64,000 nucleotides of DNA from Pseudomonas sp. MN1F (GTDB taxonomy: Bacteria; Pseudomonadota; Gammaproteobacteria; Pseudomonadales; Pseudomonadaceae), in NCBI RefSeq assembly GCF_009391885.1, contig NZ_VZII01000058.1, positions 124,001 through 188,000 on the forward strand. Direction: 5' to 3'. How positions within the stretch are numbered: position 1 is the first letter of the stretch; each line of letters starts with the position of its first letter. This document shows, piece after piece, positions 54,312-64,000 of the stretch. The notes under the pieces were generated by a model, which saw nothing but the letters and a program-made list of their open reading frames with translations, was not told the origin of the DNA and ran no database searches. The translations under genes and the position numbers were made by a program.

Positions 54312-55292
54312 TTACTCAGCCTGCTGGGCCGGTTCAGCCTGGTGCGACAGGCTGTACACATAAGCCGCCAGCAAGTGCACCTTGTCATTGCCCTGCAACT
54401 GTTCCTGCGCCGGCATCTGCCCTTGGCGGCCATAGCGAATGGTCTGCTGCAGCTGGGCAAAGCTCGAACCGTAGATGAACGCCTGCGGGTGGGTCAGGTT
54501 CGGCGCACCCATGGCCGGGGTGCCCTTGCCCTCAGGGCCGTGGCAGGCCACACAGTTGGCGGCGAACAGCTTCTGGCCGTTCTCGGCATCGGCCTTGGCA
54601 CCTTCCGGCAGGCTGCGGCCATCGAGCTTGCTGGTGACGAACGCGGCGACATCGGCCACGCCCTGTTCGCCAAGCACTTCCCCCCAGGCCGGCATCACGC
54701 CATGGCGGCCGCCCATGATGGTGGTCTTGATGGTTTCCGGCTCGCCGCCCCAGCGCCAGTCCTGGTCGGTCAGGTTGGGGAAGCCATAGGCGCCCTTGGC
54801 ATCGGAACCGTGGCACACCGAGCAGTTCGAGGCGAACAGGCGTGCGCCCATTTTCAGCGCTTGCGGGTCCTTGGCAACCTCTTCGATCGGCATCGCCGCG
54901 AACTTGGCGAAGATCGGCCCGAAGCGTGCGTTGGCCTTGGCCATTTCCTTTTCCCACTCGTGCACGCCGGTCCAGCCCGGCTGGCCGTTGGAGAACTCGG
55001 TCTGCTTGTCGTTATCCAGGTACGAATAGCCCGGCAGGATGCCTTTCCAGTTGCCCAGGCCTGGGTACAGCACCAGGTAGCCGAGGGCGAAGATGATGGT
55101 GCCGACAAACAGCCAGAACCACCATTTCGGCAGCGGGTTGTCGTATTCCTCGATGCCATCGAAGGCATGCCCGACGGTCTCGTCGGTGACCTCTTCGCGC
55201 TGGCCCTTGCGGGTCGACAGCAGCAGCCAGGTCAGCGAGAAGATGGTGCCCAGGGTCAGGACGGTAACGTACAGACTCCAGAAGGTTGTCAT
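54312..55292 (-). CDS. ccoP1: cbb3 oxidase di-haem subunit CcoP, operon 1
   Basis: The 326-residue subunit passes electrons from cytochrome c to CcoO. Two N-terminal helices (about 5-25 and 56-76) anchor it, and two haem motifs are C157-SVCH and C247-VACH. The segment between membrane and first haem has an extra stretch YLDNDKQTEFSNGQPG (90-105) that operon 2 lacks. It overlaps ccoQ1 by 4 bp. Confidence 0.95.
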   Translation of the reverse strand: MTTFWSLYVTVLTLGTIFSLTWLLLSTRKGQREEVTDETVGHAFDGIEEYDNPLPKWWFWLFVGTIIFALGYLVLYPGLGNWKGILPGYSYLDNDKQTEFSNGQPGWTGVHEWEKEMAKANARFGPIFAKFAAMPIEEVAKDPQALKMGARLFASNCSVCHGSDAKGAYGFPNLTDQDWRWGGEPETIKTTIMGGRHGVMPAWGEVLGEQGVADVAAFVTSKLDGRSLPEGAKADAENGQKLFAANCVACHGPEGKGTPAMGAPNLTHPQAFIYGSSFAQLQQTIRYGRQGQMPAQEQLQGNDKVHLLAAYVYSLSHQAEPAQQAE

Positions 55293-55480
55293 TGTTGTTT
55301 GCTCCCAGAAGCTTTTGCTTGCTCGACGTGCCGGCTGGCCTCGGGGTCATCCGCGAAGGGCAGTTGCGTCGCCTCGTCGAAGTCCTTCTTGCGCCTTGGG
55401 TTGAACACCCACAGGGCCAGGCCCACGAAGGCCACCATCACCACGACGGTGCCCAGGCCGCGAATCATCCCGATATCCAT
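55289..55480 (-). CDS. ccoQ1: cbb3 oxidase subunit CcoQ, operon 1
   Basis: The 63-residue protein starts MDIGMIRGLGTVVVMVAFVGLALWVFNPRRKKDFDEA: one membrane helix and the FixQ basic/acidic tail. It stabilises the oxidase. It lies 5 bp behind ccoO1 and overlaps ccoP1 by 4 bp. Confidence 0.94.
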   Translation of the reverse strand: MDIGMIRGLGTVVVMVAFVGLALWVFNPRRKKDFDEATQLPFADDPEASRHVEQAKASGSKQQ

Positions 55481-55485
55481 CAGCG

Positions 55486-56093
55486 TCACCGTTTGCTTTT
55501 GATGATGGTGCCAAGACCCTGCAGGTACGCGACCAGTGCGTCCATTTCGGTCTTGCCCTTGACCGCGTCGCGGGCGCCGGCGATGTCGGCGTCGCTGTAC
55601 GGCGTGCCCAAGGTACGCAGCACTTCCAGTTTCTTCGCGGTGTCCTTGCCGTCGAGCTTGTTCTCGACCAGCCACGGGTAGGCCGGCATCTTCGATTCCG
55701 GCACCACGTTGCGCGGGTTGTACAGGTGCGCGCGGTGCCAGTCATCGGAGTAGCGGCCACCCACGCGGGCCAGGTCCGGGCCGGTGCGCTTGGAGCCCCA
55801 CAGGAACGGGTGGTCCCAGACGCTTTCGCCAGCGACCGAGTAGTGGCCGTAGCGCTCGGTTTCGGCGCGGAACGGGCGAATCATCTGCGAGTGGCAGCCC
55901 ACGCAGCCTTCACGGATGTAGATGTCGCGGCCTTCGACTTCCAGCGCGGTGCGCGGCTTCATGCCTTCGACCGGCTTGTTGGTGACGTCCTGGAAAAACA
56001 GCGGGACGATCTGGGTCAGGCCACCGACGCTCACGGCGATGACCATGAAGAAGGCCAGCAGGCCTATGTTCTTCTCGACGGCTTCATGCTTCA

Positions 56094-56094
<1 letters not shown>
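55486..56094 (-). CDS. ccoO1: cbb3 oxidase mono-haem subunit CcoO, operon 1
   Basis: The 202-residue subunit has an N-terminal helix (11-32) and one haem motif, C64-VGCH, in IREGCVGCHSQMIRPF. It relays electrons from CcoP to CcoN. The start overlaps the ccoN1 stop by one base. Confidence 0.95.
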
Positions 56095-57536
<1,442 letters not shown>

Positions 57537-57900
57537 TCTAAGGTTCCACGGTTTTGGTGTTCTTGTTGGTCGAAAAATCGGCGCCAGTATCGATAACCAC
57601 TTGGGTTATGGCAACGCAAGGATCCTTGCGCCGACCCGTGTCCGGGCCCTTTCGCCGGTGTCCCACGGCGATAGGGTCGGGACGATTGTACACAAATAAA
57701 TATTTGTAATGTGTACCGTTTTTCAACTTTTTCTGATCGATCGGTCAGGCTTTTTCGGGGGCGGCATCAGGCTGTGCGCCGCGTCTGCTTCGGTCCTTGC
57801 GGAGCGAAGCCCACTGAGGCAACAAGCTTAGTTCTGTTCGGAGGGGGTGCAAGGGCGGAGGTAGAGCGGGGAGGGGGGCCGCAAGGCGGCCCCAAGGGTA
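57537..57900. other. 364-bp region between ccoP2 and ccoN1
   Basis: It holds the promoter of operon 1 and the terminator of operon 2. Visible are ttgtacacaa (57686-57695), whose complement is TTGTGTACAA, followed by AT-rich DNA and a second gtgtac; the palindrome ctgatcgatcggtcag (57733-57748, one mismatch); and the hairpin 57875-57893. I see no gene and no ANR box. Confidence 0.6.
57875..57893 (-). terminator. Hairpin downstream of ccoP2
   Basis: Perfect 8-bp GC stem (ggggccgc / gcggcccc) with loop aag, 7 bp after the ccoP2 stop; no T-run. Confidence 0.55.
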
Positions 57901-58842
57901 TTACTGGGCGGTCAGGTTCTCGGCGGTGCCGTTCTGCGACAGGCTGTACACATAGGCAGCCAGCAGATGCACCTTGTCATTGCCCTGGATTTCCGCCTGG
58001 GCCGGCATCTGCCCCTGGCGCCCATAGCGAATGGTCTGCTGCAACTGGGCAAAGCTCGAACCATAGATGAACGCCTGCGGATGGGTCAGGTTCGGTGCGC
58101 CCATGGCCGGGGTGCCTTTACCTTCAGGCCCGTGGCAGGCCACGCAGTTGCCGGCGAAGATTTCCTTGCCCTTGACCGGGTCGGCCTTGACCCCTTCCGG
58201 CAGGCTGCGGCCGTCGAGGTTGGTCAACACGAACGCGGCGACATCCGCCACACCCTGTTCCCCGATCACCTCGGCCCACGCCGGCATCACGCCGTGGCGG
58301 CCATTCATGATCGACGCCTTGATGGTCTCCGGCTCGCCGCCCCAGCGCCAGTCCTGGTCGGTCAGGTTGGGGAACCCGTAGGCGCCCTTGGCATCCGAAC
58401 CGTGGCACACCGAGCAGTTGGAGGCGAACAGGCGGCTACCCATTTTCAGTGCCTGTGGGTCCTTGGCCACTTCCTCGACGGGCATGGCGGCATACTTGGC
58501 GAAGATCGGGCCGAACTTGGCGTCGGCCTTCTCCATCTCCTTCTGCCACTCGTTGGCACCGGTCCAGCCATTCTCGTAGCCGGGCAGGATGCCTTTCCAG
58601 TTGCCCAGGCCCGGGTACAGCACCAGGTAGCCGGCACCGAACACCAGGGTGCCGACGAACAGCCAGAACCACCACTTGGGCAGCGGGTTGTCGTACTCCT
58701 CGATGCCATCGAAGCTGTGCCCCATGGTCTGGTCGGTGGTGCTGTTGCTCTGGCCCTTGCGGGTCGACAGCAACAGCCACGCCAGGCCGATCAGGCTGCC
58801 GATGGTCAGTACGCTGATGTAGGTACTCCAGAAGGTCGTCAT
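57901..58842 (-). CDS. ccoP2: cbb3 oxidase di-haem subunit CcoP, operon 2
   Basis: The 313-residue subunit is colinear with CcoP1 and has both CxxCH motifs (CSVCH and CVACH). It lacks about 13 residues in the linker after the second helix (GYENGWTGANEW instead of the longer CcoP1 stretch). The N-terminal helices and GIEEYDNPLPKWWFWLF are nearly identical to copy 1. It overlaps ccoQ2 by 4 bp. Confidence 0.95.
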   Translation of the reverse strand: MTTFWSTYISVLTIGSLIGLAWLLLSTRKGQSNSTTDQTMGHSFDGIEEYDNPLPKWWFWLFVGTLVFGAGYLVLYPGLGNWKGILPGYENGWTGANEWQKEMEKADAKFGPIFAKYAAMPVEEVAKDPQALKMGSRLFASNCSVCHGSDAKGAYGFPNLTDQDWRWGGEPETIKASIMNGRHGVMPAWAEVIGEQGVADVAAFVLTNLDGRSLPEGVKADPVKGKEIFAGNCVACHGPEGKGTPAMGAPNLTHPQAFIYGSSFAQLQQTIRYGRQGQMPAQAEIQGNDKVHLLAAYVYSLSQNGTAENLTAQ

Positions 58843-59045
58843 TGCGCTTTGCTCCTCACAGCCGCAGTCATGGCAGCAGGTTCCTGCCCGGCAGGGGGCA
58901 GGCGGTCGTCGACGAAGGGCAGCAGGCGCGCTTCGGCGAAATCATGGTCGCGGCGACGGTTGAACACCCATAGCGAGAGGCCGATGAAGGCGACCATCAC
59001 CACCAGGGTGCCCAGGCCACGGATCATGCCGATGTCCATTTCCAT
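58839..59045 (-). CDS. ccoQ2: cbb3 oxidase subunit CcoQ, operon 2
   Basis: The 68-residue protein starts MEMDIGMIRGLGTLVVMVAFIGLSLWVFNRRRDHDFAEA with the single FixQ helix; the tail differs from CcoQ1. It lies 5 bp behind ccoO2. Confidence 0.93.
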   Translation of the reverse strand: MEMDIGMIRGLGTLVVMVAFIGLSLWVFNRRRDHDFAEARLLPFVDDRLPPAGQEPAAMTAAVRSKAQ

Positions 59046-59050
59046 GCGGG

Positions 59051-59659
59051 TTACCTCTTGTTCTTGATGGCGGTGCCGAGCACCTGCAGGTAGGCGACCA
59101 GGGCGTCCATCTCGGTCTTGCCCTTGACCGCATCACGGGCACCGGCGATGTCCTCGTCGGTGTACGGCACGCCCAGGGTGCGCAGGGTGCGCATCTTGGT
59201 GTCGGTGTGGCTGTTGTCGACCTTTTCGGCGACCAGCCACGGGTAGGACGGCATCTTCGACTCCGGTACCACGTTGCGCGGGTTGTACAGGTGCGCGCGG
59301 TGCCAGTCGTCCGAATAGCGGCCACCCACGCGGGCCAGGTCCGGCCCGGTGCGCTTGGAGCCCCACAGGAACGGGTGGTCCCAGACGCTTTCGCCCGCGA
59401 CCGAGTAGTGGCCGTAGCGTTCGGTTTCGGCGCGGAACGGGCGGATCATCTGCGAGTGGCAGCCGACGCAGCCTTCGCGGATGTAGATGTCGCGGCCTTC
59501 CAGTTGCAGCGCGGTGTAGGGCTTCATGCCTTCGACCGGCTTGTTGGTGACGTCCTGGAAGAACAGCGGGACGATCTGGGTCAGGCCGCCGATGCTCACG
59601 GCAAACACCATCAGCAGGGCCAGCAGGCCGACGTTTTTCTCGATGACTTCATGTTTCAT
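59051..59659 (-). CDS. ccoO2: cbb3 oxidase mono-haem subunit CcoO, operon 2
   Basis: The 202-residue subunit matches CcoO1 over nearly its full length, with haem motif CVGCH at 64-68. It differs mainly near residues 155-165 (AEKVDNSHTDTK against ENKLDGKDTAKK). It lies 13 bp behind ccoN2. Confidence 0.95.
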   Translation of the reverse strand: MKHEVIEKNVGLLALLMVFAVSIGGLTQIVPLFFQDVTNKPVEGMKPYTALQLEGRDIYIREGCVGCHSQMIRPFRAETERYGHYSVAGESVWDHPFLWGSKRTGPDLARVGGRYSDDWHRAHLYNPRNVVPESKMPSYPWLVAEKVDNSHTDTKMRTLRTLGVPYTDEDIAGARDAVKGKTEMDALVAYLQVLGTAIKNKR

Positions 59660-59672
59660 CAGGCAGGTCTCC

Positions 59673-61097
<1,425 letters not shown>

Positions 61098-61148
61098 GTA
61101 TGGGTTCCCATCCACGGTTATTTTGGCAGGCTTTACAGCGAGGCAAGC

Positions 61149-61841
61149 ATGAGTAATGGGCAAAGTGCCGGTATTGACGGGGATCAATGGGCGCAAGTCG
61201 GAAATGTCCCAGGCTTGCGCTGCGATCCTCCGCGAATGGGCGGCGAGGGCAGTGCGTGCGCGTGCCTGATCCTGGCCCATGGCGCGGGTGCGCCGATGGA
61301 CAGCGAGTTCATGGACGAAATGGCGCAAAGGCTCGCGGCGCTTGGGGTCGGGGTGGTTCGCTTCGAGTTCCCCTACATGGCCGAGCGGCGCAACGGCGGC
61401 GGCAAGCGGCCGCCCAATCCGCAGAAGGTGCTGCTGGAATGCTGGCGCGAGGTGTACCGGCAGGTGCGACCTTTGGTCACGGGCAGGCTGGCCATTGGCG
61501 GCAAGTCGATGGGCGGGCGCATGGCCAGCCTGCTGGCCGATGAACTGGGGGCGGATGCGCTGGTGTGCCTGGGCTATCCGTTCTATGCGGTGGGCAAGCC
61601 GGAGAAGCCACGGGTCGAGCACCTGGCCGAGCTGAAGACGCGCACGCTGATCGTGCAGGGCGAGCGCGATGCGCTGGGCAATCGGGAGGCGGTGGAAGGG
61701 TATGCGCTGTCACCGGCTATCGACGTGAACTGGCTGGTGGCGGGGGATCATGACCTGAAGCCGCTGAAGGCTTCGGGGTTCAGCCATGAGCAGCACTTGC
61801 AGGCTGCGGCCGAAAAAGTGGCGGGTTTTCTGAAGGATTAA
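61149..61841 (+). CDS. Alpha/beta hydrolase of the KANL3/Tex30-like group
   Basis: The 230-residue reading has LILAHGAGAPMDSEFMDEMA near residues 41-60, FEFPYMAERR near 75-84, the nucleophile elbow GGKSMGGRMAS near 117-127, and the acid and histidine parts QGERDALG and GDHDLKP. This is the small alpha/beta-hydrolase group seen as an uncharacterised dienelactone hydrolase-like protein in many proteobacteria. The start is uncertain: ATG 61149 has only a weak AGG site and its first ~29 codons have poor codon bias and carry the ccoN2 ANR box; ATG 61236 would give 201 residues but loses the first strand (GLRCDPP). Confidence 0.8.
   Translation: MSNGQSAGIDGDQWAQVGNVPGLRCDPPRMGGEGSACACLILAHGAGAPMDSEFMDEMAQRLAALGVGVVRFEFPYMAERRNGGGKRPPNPQKVLLECWREVYRQVRPLVTGRLAIGGKSMGGRMASLLADELGADALVCLGYPFYAVGKPEKPRVEHLAELKTRTLIVQGERDALGNREAVEGYALSPAIDVNWLVAGDHDLKPLKASGFSHEQHLQAAAEKVAGFLKD
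61174..61187 (-). promoter_or_regulatory. ANR box of ccoN2 operon
   Basis: ttgacggggatcaa fits the TTGAC/T-N4-ATCAA pattern. With a -41.5 placement the start of ccoN2 transcription would be near 61139. The box lies within or just before the divergent hydrolase gene. Confidence 0.85.
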
Positions 61842-61846
61842 TGCTG

Positions 61847-61880
61847 GCTTCTTCGCGGCGGCTCGACGCCGCGAAGAAGC
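61847..61880. terminator. Long hairpin between hydrolase and ppnP
   Basis: Perfect 14-bp stem (gcttcttcgcggcg / cgccgcgaagaagc) with a 6-base loop between convergent stops. Confidence 0.75.
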
Positions 61881-61896
61881 CGGTGCGGGCTAACGC

Positions 61897-62181
61897 TTAG
61901 TCGCGGTACTCGCACAGGTAAGCGGTATCCACTTTCACCTGCAGCTGGAACTTGCTGTCGGCCGGCACGTTGAACGTGTCGCCAGCGTTGAAGGTTTCCC
62001 AGTTGTCGCTACCCGGCAGCTTCACGGTCAGGGCGCCGGACACCACGTGCATGATCTCGCGCTTGGCAGTGCCGAACTCGTATTCGCCCGGGGCCATCAC
62101 GCCCACAGTGGCAGGGCCTTCGTCACCGGCGAAGGCGATCGACTTGACGGTGCCGTTGAAGTACTCGTTGACCTGGAACAT
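61897..62181 (-). CDS. ppnP: Pyrimidine/purine nucleoside phosphorylase PpnP (DUF1255)
   Basis: The 94-residue cupin splits nucleosides into base and ribose-1-phosphate. The sequence has the PpnP plan: MFQVNEYFNGTVKSIAF, GVMAPGEYEFGTAKREIMHVVSGAL and FNVPADSKFQLQV, ending YLCEYRD. The length is typical. It is transcribed alone. It could work with the purine genes of the first half of the window but is not linked to them. Confidence 0.95.
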   Translation of the reverse strand: MFQVNEYFNGTVKSIAFAGDEGPATVGVMAPGEYEFGTAKREIMHVVSGALTVKLPGSDNWETFNAGDTFNVPADSKFQLQVKVDTAYLCEYRD

Positions 62182-62257
62182 GGGCGACTCCTGAAAGAAT
62201 GGGGGGTGAAAAAGGGCTGGCCAGTATGCCCAAGCCCATTGGCCCCGTCATCTGCTT

Positions 62258-62809
62258 TCAGGTGCCGTTCGCAGGCAGGCTCAAGGGCAGCAGGCGTGCG
62301 GTGTTGCGCGCATCTTCCAGGGCCCGGTGCTGCTGCCCGCAGAAGTGCATGCCCGCCAGTTGCAGCGCGCCATTGAGCCCGGCCGGGCGCTGCAGGTGGC
62401 GAGCCTTGGCGAAGCGCTGCTTGAGGTTGATGTGCGGCAGCTCGCGCAGCAGGCTGTCGACTTCATGCTGGCGCCATTCCTGCAACAGCTGCTGGCGGTC
62501 ATAGTCGCCCCAGCTGACCCAGGCTTGCAGCTGCCCGCGGTGGTGCCCCAGCCAGCGCTCGAAACGCTCCCAGACCTCGGGGAAGGCCGCGGCACTGTCG
62601 ACACTGGCCTGGCTGATGTGCGTCAGCTCGCGGCAGAACGGTGTCAGCTGCGGCCGCCGCCGGGGCCGCACGAAGCGCTGGAAGTGGTCCACTTCACGGC
62701 CTTCGCGGGTCACCAGGCTGGCGCCGATTTCAATGATTTCCATCTCCGTGACCGGCCAGCCACCGTCATCGGTGGTGGCTTCCAGGTCGATCACCAACCA
62801 GTGGCCCAT
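62258..62809 (-). CDS. DEDDh 3'-5' exonuclease (ERI-1/KapD-like)
   Basis: The 183-residue protein has the exonuclease I motif VIDLEATTDDGG (residues 5-16, first D and E), EMEIIEIGASLV, a central D in WGDYDRQQL (motif II), and HRALEDARNTARLL with the motif III H and D. The form matches the ERI-1 type (RNase/DNase of the DEDDh superfamily) rather than DNA polymerase epsilon proper. The start at 62809 (MGHWLVIDLE) leaves the catalytic D right after; the longer reading upstream is not convincing. The substrate is not known. Confidence 0.85.
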   Translation of the reverse strand: MGHWLVIDLEATTDDGGWPVTEMEIIEIGASLVTREGREVDHFQRFVRPRRRPQLTPFCRELTHISQASVDSAAAFPEVWERFERWLGHHRGQLQAWVSWGDYDRQQLLQEWRQHEVDSLLRELPHINLKQRFAKARHLQRPAGLNGALQLAGMHFCGQQHRALEDARNTARLLPLSLPANGT

Positions 62810-62972
62810 ACCAGGCTCCCTCGCCAAACATGCCAAAGCAGCGTAGCCAATGTCTGGCCTTACGGCATCCCCTGGCAAAATGCCCTTACTTTGGCATAAC
62901 CAGCAGTTGTGCAGTGCCGGGAAAACGCCTAGCTTAAGCGCATCCAGGTATGAACCGTGATGAGCGTCCGCT

Positions 62973-63773
62973 TTGACTCCAGCGCCCGGCCTGAAGCTAA
63001 TCTCCACTCTGATGCTGCTGGCTGCGGCCTGGCTGGCGCTGCCAGCGTGGGCCGTCGAGGCCATCGAGGTGAAGATCGGCGCTGCGCATTTCCCGCCTTA
63101 TACCGTGCGCCCGGAGCAGGGCGCCGACACCGGTTTGCTGCCCCAGCTGGTCGAGGCATTGAACCGCATGCAATCGGACTACCGCTTCATCCTGGTGCCG
63201 ACCTCCATCCAGCGGCGCTTTGGTGATTTCCAGCAAGGCCGCACGGACATGGCGATCTTCGAGAACCCCGAGTGGGGCTGGCAGCAGATTACCCACCAGG
63301 CGGTGGACATGGGCCTGGAGGATGCCGAAGTGTTCGTTGCCAGGAAAACCAGCGGTCGCGATCAGCATTATTTCGACAGTTTGAGCGGTAAGCGTCTGGC
63401 GCTGTTCAACGGCTATCACTATGCCTTTGCCAACTTCAACTCCGACCCCAACTACCTGCGCAAGACCTACAACGCAACGCTGACCTACTCCCACGACAGC
63501 AACCTGCTGATGGTCCAGGCCGGTCGCTCCGACATTGCCCTGGTGACGCGCTCCTACCTGAGCGACTTCCTGGCCCGCAACCCCGACAGCCTCAGCCAGC
63601 TGATCGCCTCGCAGCGCATCGACCAGGTTTATCACCACTATGCCTTGCTGCGTCCCGGTGCCCCGATCACCGACCATAAGTTCGCCGAGCTGCTGCGCCA
63701 CCTGCGCGACACGGGCGAACTGACGCGCATCTTCCAGCCCTACCGGATCACCGTCGCCGCGCCGAACGACTAA
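62973..63773 (+). CDS. Periplasmic solute-binding protein (SBP_bac_3 type)
   Basis: The protein of up to 266 residues has a signal peptide (TLMLLAAAWLALPAWA, cut before VEAIEVKIG) and the two-lobe binding-protein pattern: HFPPYTVRPEQGADTGLLPQLVEALNRM and FQQGRTDMAIFENPEWGWQQ, ending with LRDTGELTRIFQPYRI. Relatives bind polar amino acids or serve as sensor-type periplasmic proteins. There is no permease or ATPase gene beside it. The start is uncertain: TTG 62973, or an internal ATG at 63012 which would still leave a short signal. It resembles the frameshifted gene at 39060-39826 in type but is not a close copy. Confidence 0.8.
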   Translation: MTPAPGLKLISTLMLLAAAWLALPAWAVEAIEVKIGAAHFPPYTVRPEQGADTGLLPQLVEALNRMQSDYRFILVPTSIQRRFGDFQQGRTDMAIFENPEWGWQQITHQAVDMGLEDAEVFVARKTSGRDQHYFDSLSGKRLALFNGYHYAFANFNSDPNYLRKTYNATLTYSHDSNLLMVQAGRSDIALVTRSYLSDFLARNPDSLSQLIASQRIDQVYHHYALLRPGAPITDHKFAELLRHLRDTGELTRIFQPYRITVAAPND

Positions 63774-63837
63774 ATTCCCCAGGCATGGGCACGTCATCAG
63801 AAGTGAGCCTTTCTTTATGACTTCGTGAGCCAAGACC

Positions 63838-64000
63838 ATGCCGTTCGATGCCGCTTCGCAGCCTCTGTCCTTACCCCGCTGGCGCAGCCTCGATGCCGAG
63901 GAGGATGACCGCCGGCTGAGCCTGACCCTTGAAGGGCAGCCATTGATTCAGCTGCGACTGGAGCCGGGCGATACGCTGCAAGTGCATGTGCAAAGCCTGT
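63838..64000 (+). CDS. Unidentified protein, 3' end outside window
   Basis: An open frame with good codon bias begins MPFDAASQPLSLPRWRSLD and runs to the window end (54 codons), with many charged and leucine residues. It starts 64 bp after the binding-protein gene on the same strand. I do not recognise it from this fragment. Confidence 0.5.
   Translation, partial: MPFDAASQPLSLPRWRSLDAEEDDRRLSLTLEGQPLIQLRLEPGDTLQVHVQSL

Noticed and set aside
57733..57748. TetR-type operator in the ccoN1 upstream region
   Set aside because: An imperfect palindrome (ctgatcgatcggtcag) with one mismatch and no related regulator beside it; could be a chance or terminator-like element.

Overview
The window is a stretch of chromosome from a fluorescent Pseudomonas, most likely of the P. 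putida group. The evidence is high GC with strong G/C third-position bias, Pseudomonas-type REP hairpins, and a gene order that I recall from P. putida and P. aeruginosa: purine catabolism cluster, then smc-zipA-ligA, dnaX-ybaB-recR, apt, anr-hemN and tandem cbb3 oxidase operons. I see no phage, plasmid, IS element, CRISPR array, rRNA or tRNA.

Bases 1-7.6 kb hold the glyoxylate-to-pyruvate route on the minus strand: gcl, hyi, glxR, then (after a terminator) ttuD and pykF, and a urea transporter cut by the window edge. A GlcG-like gene is divergent from gcl. 7.7-13.8 kb carries a RutR-like TetR regulator, a DUF808 membrane protein, an alkaline-phosphatase-superfamily membrane transferase, a small membrane protein with an odd start, and two Tsx-type nucleoside channels. 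13.9-29.0 kb is purine uptake and breakdown: a urate-type permease, urate oxidase PuuD with a cytochrome c tail, allA, uraD, puuE, hiuH, an AzgA-type purine permease, a GntR regulator, aqpZ, guaD and xdhC-xdhB-xdhA. Together these take guanine, hypoxanthine or xanthine through urate and allantoin to glyoxylate plus urea, and glyoxylate to pyruvate. The allantoicase gene expected between uraD and allA is not there. TTGTRTACAA palindromes precede gcl, glcG-like, puuE, hiuH, azgA and gntR. A second motif of the form TGAC-N6-GTCA precedes azgA, the tsx gene and xdhA. The two motifs suggest two overlapping regulatory circuits.

29.3-37.2 kb is housekeeping: a GntR regulator, SMC, ZipA, LigA and the 4.5S RNA. 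37.2-39.9 kb is a small accessory interval: two tiny tandem membrane proteins, a DUF6124-like gene behind a long structured leader, a lipoprotein, and a periplasmic binding protein gene broken by a single-base frameshift. 39.9-46.2 kb has dnaX, ybaB, a ProC-like reductase divergent from an MHS-family transporter, recR and apt.

46.3-61.1 kb is the microaerobic respiration block: anr, hemN (with a perfect ANR box), a DsbD_2/UreH-like membrane protein, ccoS, ccoI, ccoH, ccoG, and two complete ccoNOQP operons, of which only the distal one has a clear ANR box. 61.1-64 kb ends with an alpha/beta hydrolase, ppnP, a DEDDh exonuclease, a periplasmic binding protein and the start of an unidentified gene.
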